Of a stretch of 64,000 nucleotides of DNA, positions 27,001 to 35,347 are shown piece by piece. Under the pieces are notes generated by a model. That model saw only the letters and a program-made list of their open reading frames with translations. It had not been told where the DNA came from and ran no database searches. The stretch is from contig CM021318.1 of the NCBI GenBank assembly GCA_010645155.1, positions 4,660,437 through 4,724,436 of the forward strand, written 5' to 3'. The stretch's first letter is position 1. Each line of letters begins with the position of its first letter. The translations under genes were made by a program, and so were the position numbers. Source of the DNA: Tigriopus japonicus (Eukaryota > Arthropoda > Copepoda > Harpacticoida > Harpacticidae).

Positions 27001-28524
27001 ACTATTGAGTGTTCGGCCCCTTCTTTGAAATCCCAATTTCACATTGCAAACAAGAGAGCAAACAAACATCATCACCGGCGTGTTTCTCATCGGACCTCGG
27101 CCAAATACCGAAGATAATGAACTTGAAAACCTGTTTTGGCTTCGGAATATCATTCTAATTTTAGACCCTCAATCAGCCCATTGTTTACTCATTTCACGAA
27201 ATAAAATAAACGCCAGAAAAACGAATTTAAACTCGAAACGGCAAGTTTTTTTCCGCCCGTAATTTTGATTCAACTCTCATTATTCGTGGGGGTCAACAAT
27301 CCGTGATTATCAACATCTCAGTCCAGCGCAATTGCACAGATTACTTGGGAGAGACAAAAGGAAAAGGTTCAGTGATCTGTTATCGGGTTATCTCACTCTT
27401 GAAATAAATACAGTCTCTCGGGAGGCCAGCAAGCAAGCCAACAACCTGGCGAGCTTACCGTTTTTCTGAATTCGAGGTGTCGTCGAATTGTCGCTTGTTC
27501 AAAGACCAAAATTTCCTCCCTTATCAGATTGATAATGGGATTCAACAATTGTTGTGTATTTTTCGACAAGACAGAAGTTTTCAAATGGGGTAGTACATCA
27601 ATAAGGTCCTTGTGCCATCCATCAATCTAACCGCCTTTGTAATGTCGATGAATCGTGAACACCCTGTAGATTTACCGGGGATAGAATGCCAGTAATATAA
27701 GTGGGAGTGTTCTAAGGTGACCAGATCCATGGAAGGAAAAGGGGATAAGAGGGATCAAATGACAATCAACAATGATATTTTTGCTCCTGGCCAGTCTAGC
27801 TAGACAAGGCACCAATACTTTGGCTCTTTATCTCATCCTTGTGTGTGCTTTTCTCAGTGTTGTATGGGTAATAACTTGATGGGACAAACAAGTCACAAAG
27901 GTCAACCCTAGCTCTAGACCAATCCATCTGTTCCCAAAATCATGTTGGACTTTTCAACGCAGACGCATAGTGGTACGTTGCTCCGAGCTGTACAGTACTG
28001 AGGCCAAGATCAAATTTACTTCGAAGAAGACGAATAATGAGAAAAGTTTCGGGCGAGAGAGGTGTCGATCAGACTCTACCCAGCGACCGTGTGGGTTGGT
28101 TGTCATATATCAAAGAGAAATTCAATGACACACGCTGTTAACTTTTGACCTCTCTTCCTGACGATTCCTCGAGCTGCTCGACCACACCACGATGTCCCAT
28201 TCGAAGGAAAGCGAAGGATGTGTGATCCTTAAGCTCGATGCGTCAACTAACAGGCTTTGATGGATCAATTTCACTGAGATATATCATGTGTCTCCCAGTG
28301 CCATCAATAATATCGTTAGACAAGACGCCGAACACGGCCATTAAATCTTGATTGAATTCAATCGAGAAGGATCGATGGCGTTTATTGGGGTTGTATGAAC
28401 CAAATCGGTCAGTCACCAACTAACCGCTTGAGGTCATTAAGGGGATCAAATTAATTCTAACCCAGTTTGCCGGTTTGTCTCTTACCATGGCCACCGTATC
28501 TCCGCCGTTTGAATCCATGACCAT
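11716..28524 (-). CDS. ARID3/dead ringer-like transcription factor, 5' part (partial gene)
   Basis: Five exons fit by sequence: 28486-28524 (start ATG at 28524), 27459-27626, 26777-26881, 14422-14562 and 11716-12087. All are multiples of three and all junctions are phase 0 with GT-AG ends, giving 275 residues before the gene leaves the window. Exon 5 is rich in Pro and Ser and ends NWSFEEQFKQ, the conserved lead-in to the ARID DNA-binding domain of dead ringer/retained/ARID3 proteins. The junction is where I recall the family also having an intron. Exons 2 and 3 (residues 14-104) encode a mostly helical segment (LLNPIINLIREEIL, RRHLEFRKT) that I do not recognise. Exon 4 is an acidic, Ser- and Gly-rich linker. 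The family binds AT-rich DNA in the nucleus. The ARID and REKLES parts are not in the window. Exon 4 has an alternative GTAAGG donor four codons earlier. Family assignment rests mainly on the exon 5 end, and transcript support is missing. Confidence 0.62.
12088..14421 (-). other. ARID3-like gene intron 4
   Basis: This intron lies between the exons ending at 14422 and starting at 12087. It holds simple purine tracts (about 13087-13125) and one long open frame at 13809-14210 that is listed separately. I recognise nothing else in it. Confidence 0.5.
13809..14210 (-). CDS. Unrecognised open frame inside the ARID3-like intron
   Basis: A minus-strand frame of about 133 codons is open from 14210 to a TGA at 13809. 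It has no internal ATG, so it could only be an exon. Codon choice (many AAG, GAC, CTG and ATC) and an alternating hydrophobic pattern look protein-like, for example VQKYWLVVKKHDGAKGLL. However, the opposite strand is also open over most of the same stretch, and no acceptor in phase 0 would join it to the flanking ARID3-like exons. I cannot name a family. It may be chance. Confidence 0.18.
   Translation of the reverse strand: MPYKKETHQSSYDKRRIPAAIPIGQTGGFRPNSTNKYAPGSLGDIIDITGIHVEITLIVEGNDFSLIHVVYIEVEVQKYWLVVKKHDGAKGLLIWLASKPLRRQADDAIVQLEQHSNEILSVTFYLKSLDVSH
20290..20809. repeat. Assembly gap (20481-20614) flanked by duplicated copies of about 190 bp
   Basis: The sequence at 20290-20480 recurs at 20615-20809 with two substitutions and a 4-bp CTTT insertion. 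Both copies start GATGGGTCTCC or its equivalent and end CACACGTACTG. This is the same signature as the first gap: two haplotypes placed end to end around Ns. Confidence 0.8.
24021..24070. repeat. AGTC/AGCC tetranucleotide repeat
   Basis: An imperfect tandem of AAGT, AGTC and AGCC units is visible directly in the sequence. Confidence 0.85.
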
Positions 28525-29750
28525 TGCAATGCGATAAATGCACCAAAGTGTAGAACAAGGACCTCAACCAAGCCAAAAGAGGTCACGGCATGAAACACGC
28601 AATTCGGGGAGGACACTGTCTGGCAAAGGGCCTTTTATTGTCTTGATATCAGTCAAAAGGTATCACTCCTGATTGCATTGGCACACAAAGACACACATAC
28701 ACACACCAATTTGGAATTCACGCTAGAGTTCATGCAGCCCGATCCAACCCGATCACGATTTGAATGCACGCTTGAATTGATTGGGTCTTGTTCACCTGGC
28801 GGGCTCTGACACAAGACGAATCCAATTCCCTTGATGCCAATGTCATTAACCACTCTGCCTCCTGGACGTAGTATTCCCTAATCACCACAACACTTTAGTG
28901 TGACAATAATCCGTGAAACAAATCGTACACAGCCAGGGAAGGAACGTATCGAGGATTCACCTCAGCTGAACGAACTAACGTGTGTCTCTCTGTCTCTCTT
29001 GTCGCGGGTAGCAAACCGGTAACTGCTCGCCTCTTCGCCGGCCAGCCGAGAAAACTACTCATCTCATATCAAAATCCCCGAAACACGCGCTTCTCATACA
29101 TGTGATATTAGGGTCCGCTTTTGGTCCATCGAGGGCCGGTCAGTCAGATCCAGAAGAAAAAAGAAGCAAGAGAAGTAGTACAAGAAGAAGACGACGAAGG
29201 AGAAGCCTGCATCATCGTTCTATCCATCCATCCATCCATCCATCCATCTATAAAGCCGTCTTTCCGTTCAGCGAGGCGGAGTTAGACCGAGACTGACGGC
29301 TACCGGCGGTTTGCCTGCCTTTGAGCCGACCCAGAGAAAAAGATCACGTGAATCGTACCCTCTATCATTTTGACTTCGATGCATTTTCAGCATGCCACCA
29401 AGCCAGCGTTTCAGCAGCCGTCCAGCGAGCAATCGAAGCGAGAGACCGAACGAGCAAGCAAGTAAGCAAACAAGCACACCATCGCATACAAGCCTGCCGG
29501 TCGGCGCGTCGGCTTCATGATCCGAATCCGCCTCGAGCTCGTCTCCCTCTCCCTCTCTCTCTCTTGCTCTGGTCTCGCAGCCATCCTCCCATTTTATATC
29601 AAATGATATCAAGTCATCGAGATCGGGGGAATGGCGATTTTTTATTGGCCGAACCAAAAGGAGGGGGAGGGAGACTTGGAAGCCACTTGAGCCAATACAA
29701 TAAACAGAGCTGACGGCAGACCGAAGTGGGACCTTTTCGGCGTGCAATGG
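28525..29750. other. Probable 5' region of the ARID3-like gene
   Basis: This is the upstream side of the inferred start codon at 28524, relatively rich in CpG from about 29000 to 29750. It includes a (TCCA)n tract at 29222-29249 and, on the plus strand, TATAAA at 29249 with GTTCAGCG about 25 bases later. Long open frames on both strands here (29268-29747 and 29321-29713) lack good ATG starts and look like GC-rich chance openings. A promoter for the minus-strand gene is likely but I cannot place its start site. Confidence 0.35.
29221..29249. repeat. (TCCA)n microsatellite
   Basis: Seven tandem TCCA units are read directly. Confidence 0.9.
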
Positions 29751-30430
29751 AACGAAAGGGCCAAGGACTTTAAAGGTCGAACTTTCTTTGCGGGAATGTC
29801 ACAAACCAAATGATTTTAAACATGAAACCAATCGAGGAATCAAAAATGATCTGAAAAGAATAGTACCAACCACAGAAAAAATGTAAAGAAACTTGAATAA
29901 ACGAAACTTGACAGGAAAAAAACAAATAAATGACATCAAAGTATTTTTGGGTAATTGTATTCAATCACTATCAAGGCTTCCGAGAACAATTAATTTCGAG
30001 TTCATCGAATCACTTCTAATTTAGAAACACAATGTGTTTCTTGTGTTGTGTGGTTTCGACTTTTTGATGGTCCAAATTTTCTTTCTCTTGTTCGAATAAG
30101 ACCGACACATTTTCGGCAGAGGACGCACCAATCGCAATCACCAAATTCATGGAAAAGAATACCAAAGCGCCATCTTGTTTGATAGATTTGAAATAGTCAG
30201 ATTTGATGTATACTGACCAGAAAAAAAATGAACTAATAAAAGTTACACAGCAAGGGTAAAAGGATTTGACCTAATTGTTAACTTTGAAGAAACCAATTTC
30301 TGCAAGGGCTATTGCGACCATCTACATGTGGTCCACAAAAATTGAGCATCCCATGAGACCAAGAAATTATAGAGAACATGAGCACAGTTACATTTGAAGC
30401 ATACGCTGGTATACTCCAAAGTGTGGTCTT

Positions 30431-30665
30431 AAGGTCGTTGTTGAGGCCATTTCGAAGTATAGTAGAAGCGATATAAGTGAAGCATAGTAAGAAGCAGTAG
30501 AAATAGCTATGCTCGAGTAAATGCTTATTCATAAGCTACGTTTTGGCGATTGAAAAACGTAGCTTAAATAGCGAAACTTGATCGAGCATGCTTATTTCTA
30601 CATTGTGGCACTATGCTCCCATTATGCTTCTACTATACTTCCAAATGTCCTCGACAACTGACCTA
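30431..30665. repeat. Long inverted repeat forming a hairpin of about 235 bp
   Basis: The left arm (about 30431-30545) and right arm (about 30550-30665) are imperfect reverse complements. Matching blocks include GAAGTATAGTAGAAGC with GCTTCTACTATACTTC, GCTATGCTCGA with TCGAGCATGC, and AAGCTACGTTTT with AAAACGTAGCTT, around a loop near 30546-30550. It could be a foldback MITE or, if transcribed, a long double-stranded RNA or small-RNA precursor. Confidence 0.75.
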
Positions 30666-31239
30666 TAAACTGAGAAAGTGTCGCTGGTATTTCTCTAAGT
30701 AAGTAATTATTAAGAATATTTCGACATTTAGCAAGGGCAAAGAAGCTTACATCCTAACTTTGAAAGAACAAGTAAAGTCTCAGAGCATGAAATGTGTTTT
30801 TGAGTTCAACAAACGCTTTAAAAAAAAATGCATACTTCCGAACAAGTGAACCTCGTGAGATTTGGCATTTGAAAAACCTTTCATAGAGCAAAGCTAAGTA
30901 CTGATAATTCAAAGAATATTCAAGAACGAACGAAATGGATACATTGAACACCAAATTCGTTAATTATTTAAGATCTAAGATTCAGATCCGTTGAGTAAAC
31001 ATCACCAACTGTATAATCTTGTCATGGTCGAGATTCATGTCGTCACGATTGAACAACACCTAATGGTCAAATAATGATAGTAAAATTAAACGCCATGGCA
31101 GGAATTACTAGTGATGTCATCATGCCATTTTGGCGGGAAAAAAGTTCGGAAGACTGATGAGCGAGAAAGGTAGCTAAAAAGAAGATCTAGGCCTGGTAAT
31201 TGCAACAATTCATTTCTCATCTGCACTATTACCGCTACA

Positions 31240-31385
31240 AGGGATTCCCTTTAAAGAGAGTTAATGATTAATATAGTTTATTATATTATAAACGTTCTTA
31301 TGATGTTTGGTTTACCACGGTTGGCAAATTTGTACAACCCTTGTATAGTGGGCTGGTCAGGAATAGTTTTTAAAAATTGGTCCAA
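31240..31385 (+). repeat. Dispersed repeat, copy 1
   Basis: This block shares GGGATTCCCT, AAAGAGAGTTAATGATTAAT, TGTACAACCCTTG, AGTGGG and TCAGGAATAGT in the same order and orientation as 44096-44245. No coding content is visible. It is a diverged member of an unclassified interspersed family. Confidence 0.7.
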
Positions 31386-31761
31386 TCCTGCCTTAAATCT
31401 GTTAGAGGATCAGCTCCTACATATTCCCGACGAAGACTAATGGGTAACAAATTGAACAATGAGGGAGCCCAAAAAGGAGAGAGGAGGACTTCATTGTTCA
31501 AACTAGCCTTGATTCCCTTGGATTTGGGGGTGCTCTCAGTGTACAAGTAAAACCTCTGCGATCGCTACAACTGATCTCAAAGCCTGGGTTAGGACAGAGC
31601 CCATGAACGCTCTTGAAAACATACACTGTCAAATACCTTTCATACCTTCTCTGAGTGCTTATCACAATCAAGTACGTACGCTCTGTACTAAAAAAACACC
31701 GTAACTTTGATTGCACCTTGCAAGGCATTATAGCAAATGAATTGATTAGATGACAGCAAAA

Positions 31762-31974
31762 AGGTGTTGGCCGAACACCTCTACTTGTCTTGTTATTTTA
31801 AAATGAAAATCACCTTTACAACTTGTTTTGTAATAAAGCATTTTTAAAGTTTAGAGGACATCACTTACGGGTTAGTCCACATTCACGTCACCTAGGTTTT
31901 TGCAGTAAAACCTGACAAAACAAGATGCCAAAGCGACTTTCTTATAAATAACAAGAAAAGTAGGTGTTCACCTA
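31762..31974. repeat. MITE-like element with terminal inverted repeats
   Basis: The left end carries GAACACCTCTACTTGTCTTG followed by TTATTTT. The right end carries its near reverse complement: AAATAACAAG, then AAAAGTAGGTGTTC. The element is about 213 bp, AT-rich and non-coding. The left end also contains a small self-complement, AGGTGTTGGCCGAACACCT. Confidence 0.55.
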
Positions 31975-32652
31975 AGAATTTGTTTTCTTTGTTTTCCCAA
32001 TTCTGTCACAATTAGGTTTTGCAAAGAGAATGATTTTTCAGAATAGATCGTACTGAAGGGCTAACAGAGAAATGTTACTCCAGCACAGTCCGTGGAGGTT
32101 TGTTTTGAACACACTTCACTGATCAGTAGAGTAAGTAGAAAAATTTAAGTAAATCGTAAATTTTCTTTAAATTTTTTGCCCCTTTTTGGTCCAATTTTAA
32201 ACTTTTTGGCCCTTTTCGTGGGCCATTTTTTGGTCACCTCAAGTCATAATTGGCGCCAAAAGACAGGTGCTAACACATCCAGCCTGACCAATTTTAGCTC
32301 TTTAGAGCTAAATTTAGCTGAATTCTCAAAAAACTCAAACACTGATAGATACAACTCTATCTTAGTTGTAAAATGAGATTTGTCTCTTTCTAAATTTGTA
32401 GTTTTGAATTTCTTGCCCTCAAATCTTGGCAGGGAATAAACAAGAGGTGATCCCCTGAAGTCATTTAAGTTAGGGTTATGCGAACTGCATATGCTATTTT
32501 GATCAACCCTTTCTTCAAAGACTGAATTGAACCAACCCTTAAAGTGAGTCCAATTTGACTATGACCAGAAACAAGTTTGTTCTCACTGAAAAGACTTCAA
32601 GGAAGAGAGCTTGTTGACATTGATCTCAGAATCATCCTACAAAGATGGGGAA

Positions 32653-32898
32653 GGGAAGATGGTGTAGCGCAGTTGATTAATGCGCGACCATGGTTCGTTT
32701 CATGGTTCGAACCCAGGTCTTCCCCCTCTACCCCGTCTAGTGGATACTCGCCTCGAATGGCGGCGCTGCGGAAAACCCAAAATGGACCCTGAAGTATTGA
32801 AAAATGTACTTGTTTAATGTCAACCATGATGACCGTTTATAAAAAAATGTATCCAATGAGTTGTAAAGCTCGCAATAAAGATTATCATTATTATTACT
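32653..32898 (+). repeat. tRNA-derived SINE candidate
   Basis: The head (32653-32724) is tRNA-like: GTAGCGCAGTTGATTAATGCGC resembles a D-arm with A box, GGTTCGAACCC is a B box, and GGGAAGA pairs with TCTTCCC at the ends. A normal seven-base anticodon loop cannot be drawn, because CCATG pairs with CATGG around an eight-base loop and that arm overlaps the T stem. A working tRNA is therefore unlikely. The unrelated body ends in an ATT-rich tail (ATTATCATTATTATTAC, about 32880-32896), as in many SINEs. Confidence 0.55.
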
Positions 32899-33495
32899 AA
32901 AAAATGATAGGCAGTGTTGACTGATTATGTCGCATCTCAAATTTCTATGCTTACACCATCTATAGTGCGGTGCAGAACTTAGATACCAGAAAATTATTTG
33001 TCTTCTCGTTTGAAGAAGTTTGTTCTAATTAGCGATGGAACAAAAGGATTTTCAACCGACACCGAGAGTGGCTTAAGAGTGGCCGAAAGAGGGCTTGACC
33101 GAAACCGAAACCAAAAGCAACTGACAACAAAGCTATAAACATACATAATTCACCTTAATGTACTTGTTATAACTTTTGGTTTAGAAGAAAGGATAGTCAA
33201 ATTTTACAGACTTGAAAATAATTCTGTTTGGGAGGTTTTTGAACGGGAGAAAAGTTCGGTTTTTTTTCTCAAACTCCATTCTTCATAATGGATTTCTGCT
33301 TTTGGTTTCGTTAAGCACAACTGAATCCTGAAATCAAAATCGAAACTACGGTTGAAAGCTCGTGTCGTCCATCACTATTTTTAAAGTTGCCCAATTGCGA
33401 CACAAATAGATAGTGCTGGCTTATCTATTTGACTAATCTCTGATATCTAAGACATTTAAAAGCTACCCAATACCTTGTGCTTCGTAGTGTTCAAA

Positions 33496-35165
33496 ATGAG
33501 CTCGTTTGATGTGGTTGTGGTTGGTGGTGGTATGATTGGAAGCTCAGTGGCTAAATATTTGGCCACAACCTCCAATTTATCTATTGCTTTGATTGGACCC
33601 ATCGAGGAAAACCAAGAGTGGTGTCATGGTGCTTGGTTTGATGAGGGTCGTTCAACAAAAGTTTTTGACAACAGCCCATATTGGCAAGATCTAGGTAGTC
33701 TTGCTCACTGGAAAAGCGCTTGTTGACCTTTAAGTCCTTTTAAAAGCAACTTTACCACTTTTCTCTCTAATACTCTTTGATCAATTTGATACGATTTGTT
33801 CTATTTAAGTATTTCAACTTTTTCTTTAGCTGTTAAATCAATCCGTCGCTATCGCGATATTGAATCAGAGTCGGGAGTGGGTTTCTTCTCTGAGTCCGGA
33901 TACATGTATGCAACCACATCGGCTGCCCAAAATCCTAAATACACATTAAGAACAGCACAAACTGTTCATTTGACCGGAAACTCTTGCGAAAGAGTGACTA
34001 AAGCTATGTTCACCAATGACTTTCCGTATTTGTCTCTTCCCGAAGGTAATTAACTTCCACCTCAAGAGTGAGCTCATGAAAATACTAATCAAATTTATTT
34101 TCATTGATGAAAAAGATGAAGTATGCTATTATCAACCTGATATGTCTGGACATCTGAACCCCAGATCACTGGTTGCAGCTCAACAAAAAATCGCGAAAGA
34201 TAATTCTTGTGAGCTGATTAATGCTGTTGTAAGTTCCATATCAGGAGTCGATGAAGGATTCAAGATTGAAACAAAATCTGCACAAGTTTTTACAACAAGC
34301 AAAATTGTACTGGCAAACGGAGCGTATGCCAACTTTCTTCCAAACATAAAGGTATAGATAGATATTTCTTAAATAAGATTAACAATATGTGGTCAATTCC
34401 TCGCATGAGTCATTTACAGGTGACGAATTGGGACAATGAAACGAAGAAATTGGACCTAACCTTAAAGACACAGACTGTAGCTTATCTGGAATTGGATAAA
34501 TATGAAATCGACACAAAGCTATCGAACTTTCCAAGTATGACCACTTCATATCAAGACGGCTTGTTGGATGGTTCTTACATATTGCCTCCGGTCCAGATGC
34601 CGGATGGCAAATGGTACCTTAAGCTTGGTCACGGAGATTATTTTGAGCACCCAATTGAGTCACTGGATGAACTCGAAGACTGGTACAACAATCATCCCGA
34701 AGGAGATCAAGAAGGAGTGTTGGAATTGGAACGATTCCTAAAAAAAATACTTCCGGGTATTGACTTCTTGTCCGTCCATGGTGGGTCGTGTGTAACAGCA
34801 AATGTAAGGGTATTTGAAATCATAGTAGTGTCAATTATCAATGCAAAATCATTCCATTGGTAATGATGAATTAAATAAGGAGGGCTTAATGTAAATTTAG
34901 TGTGACTCATTTTCAGACTCCAGGAAAATTGGCCCCTTTTATTGACGAAGTATCTCCAGGATTCTTCGTTGCCGTTGGTGGCAGCGGGCATGCAGCCAAG
35001 AGCTGTGACGAAATTGGAAGAATTGCGGCCCAATACGTAGCCAAGTTAGAGTGGACCACTAATATTCCAAAGCAATTCATGAAAGCTGTTTGGAAAGGAG
35101 ATGAATCCAAAACATTGGGCCTACCAAGAACTGACCCAAAAATAACGACACAAAGACGTTGTTAA
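33496..35165 (+). CDS. FAD-dependent oxidoreductase, DAO / sarcosine-oxidase-like
   Basis: Five exons join in frame: 33496-33694, 33830-34045, 34116-34351, 34420-34803 and 34917-35165, giving 427 residues. The N-terminus (residues 5-21, VVVVGGGMIGSSVAKYL) is a Rossmann dinucleotide-binding motif for FAD. The C-terminus has GGSCVTANTPG followed by FFVAVGGSGHAAKSCDEIG, the typical closing FAD-contact region of DAO-family flavoenzymes. The family oxidises secondary or primary amines such as sarcosine or N-methyl amino acids, releasing H2O2. The substrate here cannot be told. The last residues are QRRC, so no clear peroxisomal SKL signal is present. Donor 1 (GTAGTC) is weak but needed to keep frame. 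The start ATG follows TTCAAA. It is convergent with the UCP gene, with 182 bases between the stop codons. Confidence 0.85.
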
Positions 35166-35278
35166 CCCTGATTTCCGTTTCTATGGAAAAAGTCTATTGA
35201 TTTTCAATGATTTTAAGACATCAACCAATATGGTTGTCTTTTGTAAGACAAATCTACATTGACAATAATTACAATGAA

Positions 35279-35284
35279 TTTAAT
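35279..35284 (-). terminator. Possible ATTAAA polyadenylation signal of the UCP-like gene
   Basis: TTTAAT on the plus strand reads ATTAAA on the minus strand, 64 bases downstream of the minus-strand stop. It is the only near-canonical signal before the neighbouring gene. Confidence 0.4.
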
Positions 35285-35285
35285 G

Positions 35286-35291
35286 AATAAA
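35286..35291 (+). terminator. Polyadenylation signal for the FAD oxidoreductase gene
   Basis: AATAAA lies 121 bases downstream of the plus-strand stop codon at 35165 and is the only canonical signal nearby. On the opposite strand ATTAAA (35279-35284) lies just beside it and could serve the convergent carrier gene. Confidence 0.6.
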
Positions 35292-35347
35292 GATTATGGA
35301 TTCACAGGGGACATCGATTAGACAAGTGGATATGTTTTTGAGGTCCG

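Larger units (their letters stand above)
29751..33495. other. AT-rich intergenic region with several repeats
   Basis: Composition becomes AT-rich from about 29.75 kb. No coding frame is supported. The stretch carries a large hairpin (30431-30665), one copy of a dispersed repeat (31240-31385), a small inverted-repeat element (31762-31974) and a tRNA-related element (32653-32898), each listed separately. Confidence 0.6.

Noticed and set aside
29268..29747. Long open frames on both strands (159 codons minus, 130 codons plus)
   Set aside because: Both use non-ATG starts, overlap each other in GC-rich repeat-like DNA, and show no family motif. A TATAAA on the plus strand alone is not enough to call a gene.
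32653..32724. Functional tRNA gene
   Set aside because: The acceptor ends and B box are good, but the anticodon arm has an eight-base loop and shares bases with the T stem. A SINE head fits better.
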